From NCBI RefSeq assembly GCF_023333595.1, contig NZ_JAIQZM010000019.1, positions 1 to 64,000 on the forward strand: a stretch of DNA of 64,000 bases, written 5' to 3'. The DNA comes from Argonema galeatum A003/A1. GTDB lineage: Bacteria; Cyanobacteriota; Cyanobacteriia; Cyanobacteriales; Aerosakkonemataceae. A model generated the notes under the pieces. The model was given only the letters and a program-made list of their open reading frames with translations. It was not told the origin of the DNA and made no database searches. The first letter of the stretch is position 1. Every line of letters begins with the position of its first letter. Both the position numbers and the translations under genes were made by a program. Shown here one piece after another: positions 26,407 through 34,445 of this stretch.

Positions 26407-27809
26407 TGCAAATGTTGGCGAATTTCCGCAGATAGCTCAATAGCCCGCTTAACGCAGTCTCCTAGAGAAACGCCATCAAAGTAGTTACTACACAGAAATA
26501 AACCGGGAAATTGTTCTAGAGCTTGATTAACTTGCTCTAACCGCTGGAGATGCCCCAGAGTGTACTGAGGAATCGCACGTTTCCAAAGATGCACGGCGAG
26601 AACTTTTGGTGCTACATCTTCCTTAAGGAGGATGCGGTAAAGGTCTTGATGAACAGCTTGAACAATTTGCTCGTCGTCTAAATCGGCAATTTCGGGATCG
26701 GTTGCTCCGCCGATAAAGTTGGTTAGCAGTTGCCATCCTTGGGGAGCGCGACCTGGGAATAGACTGGAAGACCAGATAGTGCCAAGGGTACGAATGGACT
26801 GCCTTCGCGGAATTAAGTTGCCGAAGCCGCGTAGAGGTTGCTTCAGAGCAGTTTGTGGATAGGCGACGACAACGCAGGCTACGGGAGGATAAGGAATTTC
26901 CCTTAAAACTTGGCTTGCTGTTGGTATTAAAAATTGCAGGAGGTCAGCTGTTACGTAGGCGGGTGTGGTGAGGACGATCGTGCAAGCTTCTACCTGTTCA
27001 GGTCCTGCGGGTGTATCAAATTCTGCTATGTATGTTTGACGATCGCTCTTTTGCAGCGTCGTCAGGTGCCAGCCCAGCTTAACGGTATCGCCCAGATGAG
27101 ATGCGATCGCTTGCGGTAAAGCGGAAATACCCTGCTTAAAGGAGCCTAATTCTCCAGGCCGAGTTTTGGGAATGCTGGGGTCTTGCGGCTTCCCCTGTTT
27201 CTTCGATCCGCGACGTTGCAATATAGCTCCTGCCAACAATCCTCCACCCATTTCCGAAAGCTTGACAATTCGCCGGAAAGATGCAGATGCACTGAGTAGA
27301 TCGGGATCGCCAGCATAAACGCCGGAAACGAAGGGAGCAACCAGTCGCTGCGTGACTTCTGCTCCCAGATGACGCTGGAAGAACTGGGCGATCGTTTCCT
27401 CTCCCCCCTGTTCAGATAGCGCCATAGCCGGTGCTATAAACCCCAAAGCGCCCGTCAGTGCCCGTAGCTTGCCTTGTAAGGTGAGCAGCTGGGAACTTAT
27501 GGCTGCGGGAGGACTCATCGGCACTGGTTGCAGTTGCCCTTGCCAGTAGACGTAACGAGGCAATTTGCGATCTGCCAGCATCAACTCTTGCTCCAGTCCG
27601 ACATCTACAGCCAAGCGAAGCAGTTCTGGCGTCGGCGAAAAGCTGGTGGGGCCTTCTTCCCAGAGAAATCCCTCTGCCATACCTGTGGTGATATTTCCAC
27701 CAACTCGTCCCTGACGTTCGCACAGTAAAATCCGCCGCCCGTCTTGCTGCAAAGCGTGAGCTAGGCTCAGACCGCTAATTCCAGCTCCAACAATTAAGGT
27801 ATCTAGCAC
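26403..27809 (-). CDS. hemY: Protoporphyrinogen oxidase, HemY/PPOX type
   Basis: A 468-residue FAD-dependent oxidase of heme and chlorophyll synthesis, converting protoporphyrinogen IX to protoporphyrin IX. The N-terminal dinucleotide motif is GAGISG (residues 8-13), then ERQGRVGGNITTGM and GFLWEEGPTSFSP, the PPOX signature. QGISALPQAIA and the C-terminal FLCSNYFDGVSLGDCVKRAI complete the FAD-binding halves. Many cyanobacteria use HemJ instead, so this is the less common solution. It probably acts at the membrane. A DUF2811 gene lies 18 bp upstream on the same strand. Confidence 0.93.
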   Translation of the reverse strand: MLDTLIVGAGISGLSLAHALQQDGRRILLCERQGRVGGNITTGMAEGFLWEEGPTSFSPTPELLRLAVDVGLEQELMLADRKLPRYVYWQGQLQPVPMSPPAAISSQLLTLQGKLRALTGALGFIAPAMALSEQGGEETIAQFFQRHLGAEVTQRLVAPFVSGVYAGDPDLLSASASFRRIVKLSEMGGGLLAGAILQRRGSKKQGKPQDPSIPKTRPGELGSFKQGISALPQAIASHLGDTVKLGWHLTTLQKSDRQTYIAEFDTPAGPEQVEACTIVLTTPAYVTADLLQFLIPTASQVLREIPYPPVACVVVAYPQTALKQPLRGFGNLIPRRQSIRTLGTIWSSSLFPGRAPQGWQLLTNFIGGATDPEIADLDDEQIVQAVHQDLYRILLKEDVAPKVLAVHLWKRAIPQYTLGHLQRLEQVNQALEQFPGLFLCSNYFDGVSLGDCVKRAIELSAEIRQHLQ

Positions 27810-27827
27810 GTTTTTGACAAATAACTG

Positions 27828-28058
27828 TTATACAGAATTTCGGAACAGTGTTTCAAGATATACCTGGGCAGCTCTACGATAGCTGCGCGACGCTTCTGGG
27901 GTGTTGCCACCTCCATTTTGCAGCAAAAATAGGGATAGAGCAGCAGTAAAAACCCGGTCTTGATCCCAATCTGGATGACTTTCCAAATAGCTTTTGAGCG
28001 ATTCGTGCAGTACTTCGGGGATTTCGGCCAGCATACTAACGTTTGTGTTCATAGACAC
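27828..28058 (-). CDS. DUF2811 small protein
   Basis: A 76-residue cyanobacterial protein. VSMLAEIPEVLHESLKSYLE with DWDQDRVFTAALSLFLLQNG matches the DUF2811 family, and the end SRSYRRAAQVYLETLF is also conserved. It resembles ribbon-helix-helix proteins in size, but its function is unknown. It is probably co-transcribed with hemY (18 bp gap). Confidence 0.8.
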   Translation of the reverse strand: MSMNTNVSMLAEIPEVLHESLKSYLESHPDWDQDRVFTAALSLFLLQNGGGNTPEASRSYRRAAQVYLETLFRNSV

Positions 28059-28512
28059 CTCCAGAGAAGAGGGGGTGAGGGGGAGCGGGGAGAAGGAGAA
28101 GATTTTAAATTAAATCTAGAATCTACAATGCCCCCAGTACCCGATCGCCTTATCGGTCAGCCGCATCATTGTCTGCTATTTGGGGGTAGGGTTGTCAATG
28201 CTGCGAAATATTACAACTGTCTTCACATAAACAAAACCGCTACGAACTAATAAGCTTTTTAGCCTTTTTTTGTTACATATCTTTACTAAAACTCAGCATA
28301 TCCCGGCAGATGGAGTGTTTGTCAAAGAAATCCCCAGTCCGACAGAAAGACCGCATACGAACGTTGAAACCTGTGGAAAACTACGGAAGCTCTGTGGAAA
28401 AGTTTTGACAGCTTTGGGGAAAGGTTGTGGAATCTGTGGGGAAAAGTTTGGCAAAAGATAAGAATTGCAAAAAATTGGCGATCGGGTATGGGGCATGGGA
28501 GGCGAGCGCGGT
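28059..28512. other. Intergenic region containing DnaA-box-like cluster
   Basis: About 450 bp between hemY/DUF2811 and the ParE/Phd pair. A G-rich low-complexity run (28070-28098) lies at the left end. The middle is AT-rich (28200-28290). The TGTGGAAAA cluster is listed on its own. No protein gene is convincing. Confidence 0.5.
28372..28445 (-). promoter_or_regulatory. Cluster of DnaA-box-like sites
   Basis: Read on the minus strand, TTTTCCACA occurs exactly twice (28393-28401 and 28372-28380), with GATTCCACA at 28426-28434 and TTTTCCCCACA at 28435-28445. TTTTCCACA is the form of DnaA box reported at cyanobacterial origins. Four sites in 74 bp next to an AT-rich stretch could be an origin or a DnaA-binding regulatory site. 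dnaA or dnaN are not in this window. Confidence 0.5.
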
Positions 28513-28863
28513 TTAAGTTTCTGGTTCATCACCTAAGAGTTGATCTATACTTTGAAGTGTTTGTTGAGAACAACGACGCACACGATGAATACGCACAATT
28601 CCTTGCTCTTGCTCAACTATTTCACTAACAGTAAATAAAATATTGAATTGCTTTTTATAGAAAAGTTGGCGTACCTCTATTCCCATATACTCACTTTCGA
28701 TAGCCAAAGCACAACGCCTCGGAAAGTTTTCCAGCGTCAACATAATTTCATAACATCCTCTTACCCAGCGATAAGCGTTTTCCGGTGAATCCTCCTTTAT
28801 CCAAAGAAAAATACCTTCTATATCAGCTACCGCAGTAGGAGATATTTCAATCTGGTAGGCCAT
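28513..28863 (-). CDS. ParE/RelE-family toxin
   Basis: A 116-residue toxin. MAYQIEISPTAVADIEGIFL and the central SPENAYRWVRGCYEIMLTLE are typical of ParE-like proteins, with IEVRQLFYKKQFNILFTV and VRIHRVRRCSQQTL as the later strands. The ATG at 28863 overlaps the end of the antitoxin gene by 17 bp, the usual coupling. Family members poison gyrase or the ribosome; which one applies here cannot be said. Confidence 0.85.
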   Translation of the reverse strand: MAYQIEISPTAVADIEGIFLWIKEDSPENAYRWVRGCYEIMLTLENFPRRCALAIESEYMGIEVRQLFYKKQFNILFTVSEIVEQEQGIVRIHRVRRCSQQTLQSIDQLLGDEPET

Positions 28864-29134
28864 ATTTTTCCCGAAGTTCTGCAAATGCTTGCTTTAGAGG
28901 TATCCCTTTCCCTTGCTCAAATTCTTCAATACTTTTGCGGATACCCACAATAGACTCCAGTAAATCAAGTCTATCGAGAAGATGCTGATAGCCTTCAGCA
29001 TCTTGAACAACGGCAGTAGCTTTACCATTAACAGTCAGAACTATTGGTGCTTTAGTTTCTTTGAGTCTTGCCAGGAAAGCTTTCGCACCCCGCTGGAACT
29101 CTGAGAGAGGATAAATGTCACTCAGACTAAGCAT
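28847..29134 (-). CDS. Phd/YefM-family antitoxin
   Basis: A 95-residue protein. IYPLSEFQRGAKAFLARLKE with PIVLTVNGKATAVVQDAEGY is the Phd/YefM fold, followed by an acidic tail ending in ELREKYGLPD. It precedes and overlaps the toxin gene, the canonical antitoxin-first order, unlike the YoeB/YefM pair at 18.4 kb. Confidence 0.87.
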   Translation of the reverse strand: MLSLSDIYPLSEFQRGAKAFLARLKETKAPIVLTVNGKATAVVQDAEGYQHLLDRLDLLESIVGIRKSIEEFEQGKGIPLKQAFAELREKYGLPD

Positions 29135-29294
29135 GATATTTTCAAAGAATTATTTGATAATTTCATGCTAACAGTTGGCAATTGTTTTGTCTATTGTGCT
29201 TGAGCCTTTTTGACCAAAGTCCAAGTTGGGGCACTCGCCTATGAGTACAGAAGCCCACGAAGCGAGTCGGTACTCCGACGATTCGGTGGGTACT

Positions 29295-30971
29295 TCACGC
29301 GGTGTGACCTAAGATCGCGAAAATCTGGCGGTGGGCAAAAAGCTCGACCAGGTCGCTGTTGATTTTGTTTTTGCTGACTTCTTGTCGAAGAATTTGTAGG
29401 GAGGTTTCGACGGTCAATCTGCGCTTGTAGGGACGATCGCTTGCGGTGAGGGCATCATAGATATCGGCAATTGTCAAAATCTGAGTTTGAATCGGAATAT
29501 CTTCGTGTGTTAAGCCTTGGGGGTAACCGCTACCATCCAGCTTTTCGTGATGTCCGTAGGCAATCATGGGTAGATTTTTGAAATGTTTCGTCCAGGGGAT
29601 GCGCTGAAGAAATTTGTAGGTGTGGGTAACGTGAGCTTCGATTTCTAGACGCTCTTCGGGGGTGAGGTTGCCTCTGGGTACCATTAGTTGAGTCATTTCT
29701 TGTAAGGAAACGAGGGGCTTTAGCTGACCGTCGATGTCTCGATAAGTGTACTTAGACAGTTCTGTCAGTTGAGCGAGAGCTTCTTCAGAAAAAGCACGAA
29801 ATTCGTCAGTTTCCCTTGTTTCGGGTTCATTGACTTCTAGTAGCAGTTCCCAATATCGAGTCAGTTTATCGATCGCTTGAGTCAGCTGGGTATCGAATTT
29901 TTCTTGGTCTTGGCAATAAGGACAGCCTCCTAAAGAGGTAACATCAGTAAGATGGCGATGATCGAGGGAGCCAAGTAAATGTTTGTATTTAGCTTGAGCT
30001 GCTTCCATTTCCAGGGTTCGCTGGGCTATAGCAAAGCGGTGACGAACGATCTCCAATTGTTCGGGGTAGAGTTTTTTCTGCTTTCTTAAGATGGCTTCTG
30101 GGACGCAAACTTTGCCAAAGTCGTGCAAGAGTGCAGCGTAGTGAATTTCTTTGATTTGGCGATCGCCAAAATAAATCGATCGCAGCGAACCAGCGGTAAC
30201 TAAATTTACCTCTTTACTCAGACAAACAACCAGTTCGGCGACTCGCTCAGAATGACCCGAAGTAGTCGGGTCTCGCATTTCAATCAGTTCTACAGAGGCT
30301 TTGACAAAGCTCTCGAACAAGTTTTCGATGCTTTGTTGCAGGTGATTGCGTTCAATAGAAATAGCCGCCTGAGAAGCAAGCGATCGCATAATCCGTTCTT
30401 CCCACTCGGAATAGGGCTGCGTTACTTTTGTGACATTTTCTGGAGTGATAACCGCATCCGGTTCGACTTTGCGATTAATTAGCTGAAGTACCCCAATTAC
30501 TTCCCCGTGCTGGTCTTGCATTGGTAACACCAAAACCGAACGAGTTCGGTAGGAGAAGTCGCGGTCAAAACTGTCGTCTAGGTGGTAGGGGACGTCCAAT
30601 GGTAAATTATAGGCGTCCGACAGATTTAAGCTTTTGCCGGTCAGCGCCACATACCCCGCCAGACTGTTGTGGTCTAGGGGCATAGCGAATTCTTTTAAAT
30701 CTGCGTTGGGTTGAGAACCATTCTGCGCTGCCTTAAACAGCAACTTAGGAACGGCATCGCTGTGGTCTATCAGATAGACGCTTCCCGCATCGCTATAAGT
30801 AATTTCCCGACTCTTTGACAAGATTAAACTGAGCAATTGCCCCAAGTCCTGGCTGCTAGAGAGGGCTGTGCCGATCGCCAAAAGCTGCTCGATCGGTTCA
30901 ACCCGTTCAGTAGATTCTTGCCGATCTATGTGGTTTTCGCAGGGCATGAGCTGGGAATCGAGAAGGATCAT
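29295..30971 (-). CDS. GAF and HD-GYP domain phosphodiesterase
   Basis: A 558-residue protein. The GAF sensor domain covers about residues 25-210 (LGQLLSLILSKSREI, SVLVLPMQDQHGEVIGVLQL). The HD-GYP domain follows: HSERVAELVV, YAALLHDFGKVCVPE (HD near residue 277), then YGHHEKLDGSGYPQGLTHED (GYP near 482) and ADIYDALTASDRPYK. Proteins of this type break down cyclic di-GMP or related nucleotides. Between HD and GYP lies an insert of roughly 140 residues with GGCPYCQDQEKF, a possible metal-binding pair. The signal sensed by GAF is unknown. Confidence 0.92.
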   Translation of the reverse strand: MILLDSQLMPCENHIDRQESTERVEPIEQLLAIGTALSSSQDLGQLLSLILSKSREITYSDAGSVYLIDHSDAVPKLLFKAAQNGSQPNADLKEFAMPLDHNSLAGYVALTGKSLNLSDAYNLPLDVPYHLDDSFDRDFSYRTRSVLVLPMQDQHGEVIGVLQLINRKVEPDAVITPENVTKVTQPYSEWEERIMRSLASQAAISIERNHLQQSIENLFESFVKASVELIEMRDPTTSGHSERVAELVVCLSKEVNLVTAGSLRSIYFGDRQIKEIHYAALLHDFGKVCVPEAILRKQKKLYPEQLEIVRHRFAIAQRTLEMEAAQAKYKHLLGSLDHRHLTDVTSLGGCPYCQDQEKFDTQLTQAIDKLTRYWELLLEVNEPETRETDEFRAFSEEALAQLTELSKYTYRDIDGQLKPLVSLQEMTQLMVPRGNLTPEERLEIEAHVTHTYKFLQRIPWTKHFKNLPMIAYGHHEKLDGSGYPQGLTHEDIPIQTQILTIADIYDALTASDRPYKRRLTVETSLQILRQEVSKNKINSDLVELFAHRQIFAILGHTA

Positions 30972-31445
30972 GTATTTTCACCCTAATATCACGGTCAGGC
31001 TGGCTATTTTGCGTACTTATTTTACCTATAAGGCTGCAACAGCCCAGCTATACAATTTTCTTCTATTAACATTCTCTTACTTTTCAGTCGAAGGGAGTAT
31101 AGCGGGAGATTTCTTTTTGGTGTCACAAGCAGTTGCTACCCTACACAACTTGGCGTGGATTAGCTGAGTGTTCAATTTTATGATTCATACTCCAACCTAG
31201 CAAGATTTCACCTGCATCGGGGAAGAAAAGAGCTATTTGGGAGGCTAATCTGCCGCTTCTAGAGAGGTTTTACTCAGAACTGTAAAGTTCTAAGACAGTT
31301 AGTTGACTAAAGTAGAAACTTTTCTGTAGCGTAAGTTACAGAAGCAATTTAATTTTAGACCATTGGCTAAGACCGCTTCGATCGAAAGCTTGAAGACGCG
31401 ATCGCAAAGGCTTAGCAGCAGTCTGCTTACCAAGGCAAGAAAATT
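30972..31445. other. Intergenic region, nothing recognised
   Basis: About 470 bp between divergent genes. No convincing small gene, RNA or repeat was found. It should hold the promoter of the GAF/HD-GYP gene. Confidence 0.4.
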
Positions 31446-31706
31446 ATGAAACTCGACATCGATAAGCTGGAAGTTGTTAGAACGCGGCGTTTCCAACCCT
31501 ACAATTGGGCCAGAGAAACCCAAACGCTCCCTTTGCAGGAAGAATTCCAACCTTCTACATGGGTAAAACTTTTAGAGCTTCCTAGCCCTTTGAGTTTTGA
31601 CGAAGCACTTCTTCTGTGCCAGTGTTCGGAGAGGGAGTGGTTAGCCTGGATTCCCGATCATGGCGAAGCTGTACTCCACACCCGTCAATTTTGCTTAACC
31701 CGTTAG
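31446..31706 (+). CDS. Small hypothetical cyanobacterial protein
   Basis: An 86-residue protein, soluble, with no signal or membrane segment. PSPLSFDEALLLCQCSEREW and LAWIPDHGEAVLH have the look of a conserved small cyanobacterial protein, but I cannot name the family. It starts with ATG after AGGCAAGAAAATT. It stands alone, and a repeat-rich stretch follows it. Confidence 0.65.
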   Translation: MKLDIDKLEVVRTRRFQPYNWARETQTLPLQEEFQPSTWVKLLELPSPLSFDEALLLCQCSEREWLAWIPDHGEAVLHTRQFCLTR

Positions 31707-31745
31707 CTTCCAAAACACCGATTGGTGTATTCGGTATAGGGGATG

Positions 31746-31812
31746 AGAAACCGGGTTTCTTTGGTTGTCAAGGCGATATTTCCTTGCTTCAACCCAAGAA
31801 ACCCGGTTTTTC
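31746..31812. repeat. Inverted repeat with AGAAACCCGGTTTCT-type arms
   Basis: GAAACCGGGTTTCTTTGG (from 31747) pairs with CCCAAGAAACCCGGTTTT (from 31793). It is a hairpin repeat widespread in cyanobacterial intergenic DNA and may serve as the terminator of the 86-residue gene. Confidence 0.65.
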
Positions 31813-31843
31813 GTGCTCACCCTCTAGCTGAAATGACGTAATT

Positions 31844-32031
31844 ATACCAAATCCGGGTTAGCTACCCCATTTTTCGGCCTCATACCAAATCCGGGATAAA
31901 AACCCCCGTTATCCATAAGTTGGGTGAAGCATTGCGGTAGAAAGGCTTTGGTTAGGGAATACACTTATTGCCGCAATGCTTCACCCCTACACTTCACACT
32001 ATAAAGGGGGTAAATAACCCGGATTTGGTAT
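31844..32031. mobile_element. MITE-like nested palindrome, 188 bp
   Basis: ATACCAAATCCGGGTTA (31844-31860) is the exact inverse of TAACCCGGATTTGGTAT (32015-32031), giving 17-bp perfect terminal repeats. Inside, GGGTGAAGCATTGCGG (31922-31937) pairs exactly with CCGCAATGCTTCACCC (31971-31986). A further direct copy of ATACCAAATCCGGG is at 31882-31895. There is no transposase; it fits a non-autonomous element or a large structured RNA. Confidence 0.7.
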
Positions 32032-32245
32032 CAATGTTGTTCCTTCTCCCCCACTCCTCCACTCCTCCGCTCCCCCTGGCAACATCCAAACTTGACCAGC
32101 TGCTGCTGTGCCAGACATTTTGCGGATTTTTGTTTATGATGTGGAAAGCAAATGAGGGGTGTTACCCCTCACCCCATAAATTAAAAAATATGGATCGGGG
32201 TTTTCAGTCCAAAAAACTTTGCGGTCTGGTCTAAGTGGTAGGAAT

Positions 32246-33037
32246 ATGGCTGGAAATAGCGCACACATCAAACGATTGCTCGAAACCAAACAATGCCAAG
32301 GGGGTGACCTGAGTGAGGCAACCCTAGTAAGGCTGAATCTGAGTGGTGCTGACTTAAGCGGTGCCAACTTGATTTTTGCCAATATGAATGGTGTCAACTT
32401 GAGCGGTGCTAACTTGAGCGGTGTCGATCTTAGTTTTGCTAACCTGGTTTCGGCGAATCTGGTTAATGCTGACTTAAGCGGGGCTGATTGTAAGGGGCTG
32501 AACCTTTTTGACTGTCAGATGAATAATGCCAATTTGTGCGGTGCTGACCTGGGGTTTGCCAATTTGGTGAACGCCAACTTGAGTGAAGTCAACCTGAGCG
32601 GTGCTGACTTGGATGGTGCTAACCTGATTGGGGTTAATCTGAATCGTGCCAATCTCTGCGGTGCGAACTTGGGTGGTGCTAATTTGGGAAATGGGAATTT
32701 GGTCGGTGCTAATCTGTCTAATGCGACTCTGTGTGATGCCCGTTTAGTGGGTGCCGACCTGAAAGATGCAAACTTGAGTGGTGCGGATTTGAGAGATGCT
32801 AACTTGTTGAACGCCAACTTGAGTGGTGCTAACTTGTTGAACGCCAACTTGAGTGGTGCCAATTTAGCAAATGCAAGGTTGGATGGTGCGATCGGACTTT
32901 ATCGAGAAGAACCGATTGTGGTTAAGCAGAATGAGTCGCCAAGGTCAGGTATGGCTTATGTCAGTTTTTCCCAGTCCGGTTTGTATGCCCCTACTGGTAA
33001 CGGTTTCAGCCTGCCACGTCCGGGATTGCCATCGTGA
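32246..33037 (+). CDS. Pentapeptide-repeat protein
   Basis: About 263 residues from ATG 32246, which follows TAGGAAT; the frame is open from a TTG at 32219. After a short head (HIKRLLETKQCQGGDLSEA) comes an almost uninterrupted run of about 40 A(D/N)LxG-type pentapeptides, then a 50-residue tail without repeats. The fold would be a right-handed quadrilateral beta-helix about ten coils long. No signal peptide or extra domain is visible, so the role is unknown. Near-identical 15-bp units show recent slippage, notably around 32800-32860. Confidence 0.9.
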   Translation: MAGNSAHIKRLLETKQCQGGDLSEATLVRLNLSGADLSGANLIFANMNGVNLSGANLSGVDLSFANLVSANLVNADLSGADCKGLNLFDCQMNNANLCGADLGFANLVNANLSEVNLSGADLDGANLIGVNLNRANLCGANLGGANLGNGNLVGANLSNATLCDARLVGADLKDANLSGADLRDANLLNANLSGANLLNANLSGANLANARLDGAIGLYREEPIVVKQNESPRSGMAYVSFSQSGLYAPTGNGFSLPRPGLPS

Positions 33038-33061
33038 ACTATCTACACCTAACTTATCTAC

Positions 33062-33098
33062 GTTTAGACGATCGCACCGCAGGTGCGATCGTCTAAAC
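33062..33098. terminator. Perfect 17-bp hairpin after the pentapeptide gene
   Basis: GTTTAGACGATCGCACC and GGTGCGATCGTCTAAAC surround a GCA loop. The arms are exact. It sits 25 bp after the stop codon and could act as a transcription terminator or mRNA stabiliser, though no U run follows. Confidence 0.6.
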
Positions 33099-33280
33099 TC
33101 CAGTTACTTAGGGTGTGGGCGTTCAGGCGAGCGGGCAAAGACGGCTGTAGTACCGCTGCCGTCGCCGACGAATAAGAACGTTACTACGTCTATAGCAATC
33201 ACAATTTTTACAGTAGAGGCGAGTGTTGGTACACCGCCTCTACTGGAGCGGTTGATTTTTTGAAAATTCCTTAGCGATGG

Positions 33281-33328
33281 GGCTCTTCCGTACTTATAAT
33301 AATTTGGCACACTAAGTACGGAAGAGCC
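33281..33328. repeat. 16-bp inverted repeat
   Basis: GGCTCTTCCGTACTTA (33281-33296) pairs exactly with TAAGTACGGAAGAGCC (33313-33328) around a 16-nt loop. It lies in the 417-bp gap between the pentapeptide gene and xisI; nothing else in that gap is recognised. Confidence 0.6.
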
Positions 33329-33454
33329 GGGTAACTTAGGACTTTCGGAGGAAAATATACCAAAATTTTTCCCGTCCAACTGGATAATGGTAGTACCTTG
33401 AAATTGGTAATAAGCTGTTAGGCGATCGCTACTACGGTAAATTTTTGTTTCTAA

Positions 33455-33808
33455 TCAAGCTGTAGCAAATTCTGTGAAAGGTCGCTTACTGGGATGATGA
33501 AACCCTAAAACAATATCACTCTTAGGAATTTCTGCTGCCAATAAATCGTCAACTACACACAAATCAGTCCAATCTTCTTCAACCCAAATTTTGCCATCTT
33601 TAATGCGAAGATACATAGTAATGTAACGTATCCGTTGTTTGCCTTCCCAACCAGAGTGAAACCATAGATATTGATCTCGTTCTTCGTCAAATGCAAGACG
33701 ATTATCTGACTCTAATTCATCTAGCGTAAGCTCTCCCTTGACCGTCATTTCATAATATCCAGTTAATATTTTTTTAACCGTACTGCGATAGTATTCTAGT
33801 TTATCCAT
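33455..33808 (-). CDS. xisI: XisI family protein
   Basis: A 117-residue protein of the XisI family, named from the fdxN-element excision controlling factor of Anabaena. MDKLEYYRSTVKKIL, DEERDQYLWFHSGWEGKQRI and the C-terminal SDIVLGFHHPSKRPFTEFA are the hallmarks, all present at normal length. XisI is normally paired with XisH directly upstream, and here the upstream frame is a truncated xisH whose stop overlaps this start. No DNA rearrangement element is visible in the window. Confidence 0.93.
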   Translation of the reverse strand: MDKLEYYRSTVKKILTGYYEMTVKGELTLDELESDNRLAFDEERDQYLWFHSGWEGKQRIRYITMYLRIKDGKIWVEEDWTDLCVVDDLLAAEIPKSDIVLGFHHPSKRPFTEFATA

Positions 33809-33990
33809 TGCCTAATTTCCTCTTTTTCCATTTCAACTACTATTAAAAGAAGCTGATTCTGATGAGTAACTACTTGTACAGACTTACGTTGAAAGAACTC
33901 TTTGTATACGACATCATCAATTGCCAAATATAGCGTGTATTCTGGAGCGGTGAGTTGAATGAGATTTCGGTATACAAGGATAGCGATCGC
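33796..33990 (-). pseudogene. xisH: 5'-truncated xisH
   Basis: The minus-strand frame ending at TAG 33796-33798 reads VYRNLIQLTAPEYTLYLAID, then VYKEFFQRKSVQVV and finally EKEEIRQWIN. This is the C-terminal ~60 residues of XisH. The N-terminal half, with the nuclease-like core, is absent; the sequence to the right runs into unrelated HIP1-rich DNA. The stop overlaps the xisI start as in intact pairs, so this is the original partner after a deletion. Confidence 0.8.
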
Positions 33991-34058
33991 AGCATTTTGA
34001 GTTTTGTTGCGATCGCCCCCTAAAACCCAACCACCCCCACTCGACTAGCAAATTGGTA

Positions 34059-34409
34059 TTAACTTTGCGGTGGGGTAGGCTGGTTTTTGAACTGTTGAAT
34101 GAAAAGTTGAACGCCTAAAGCGACAAGACCGATCGCTATTATGCCAAAGATGACGGTTGCCAAGGTGCTGACGCCGACGACGAGGGTACGAACGGCGACG
34201 GTGATATTAATAACAGTGATGTTGTGGGATTGAATTGGTTTGGAGGCGAAGCTTTGGGCAATGGAAGCGGTGAGGGAATAAAGTCCGGTCGCCATTGCAC
34301 CTGCAATCAGGGAACCTGTTATACAACGCAGGGGAGTCGCTTTTGTGGAGTCGGTCGATTTGGGGTTTTCGATCTGGGATTTGGGAGTGGGGGGAGATTG
34401 GTCAAGCAT
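34059..34409 (-). CDS. DUF3082 membrane protein
   Basis: A 116-residue protein with a polar head (about 30 residues) and two hydrophobic helices, RCITGSLIAGAMATGLYSLT (about 28-50) and VIFGIIAIGLVALGVQLFI (about 85-105). It matches the DUF3082 family, which commonly follows ispE in cyanobacteria, as here. Function unknown. Confidence 0.8.
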   Translation of the reverse strand: MLDQSPPTPKSQIENPKSTDSTKATPLRCITGSLIAGAMATGLYSLTASIAQSFASKPIQSHNITVINITVAVRTLVVGVSTLATVIFGIIAIGLVALGVQLFIQQFKNQPTPPQS

Positions 34410-34445
34410 AAGCTTTAAGAGAGTTTCAGTTTTTGATAATTTGAG

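Noticed and set aside
28293..28532. Minus-strand frame across the DnaA-box-like cluster
   Set aside because: Pro/Phe-rich product made of the repeated TTTTCCACA words, with no ribosome binding site.
32515..32862. Long minus-strand reading frame opposite the pentapeptide gene
   Set aside because: Its repetitive KLAP-type product is the mirror of the pentapeptide repeats; the plus-strand protein is clearly the real one.
33955..34050. Complete xisH gene
   Set aside because: Only the C-terminal part can be read; no N-terminal XisH motif or start codon is present upstream in frame.
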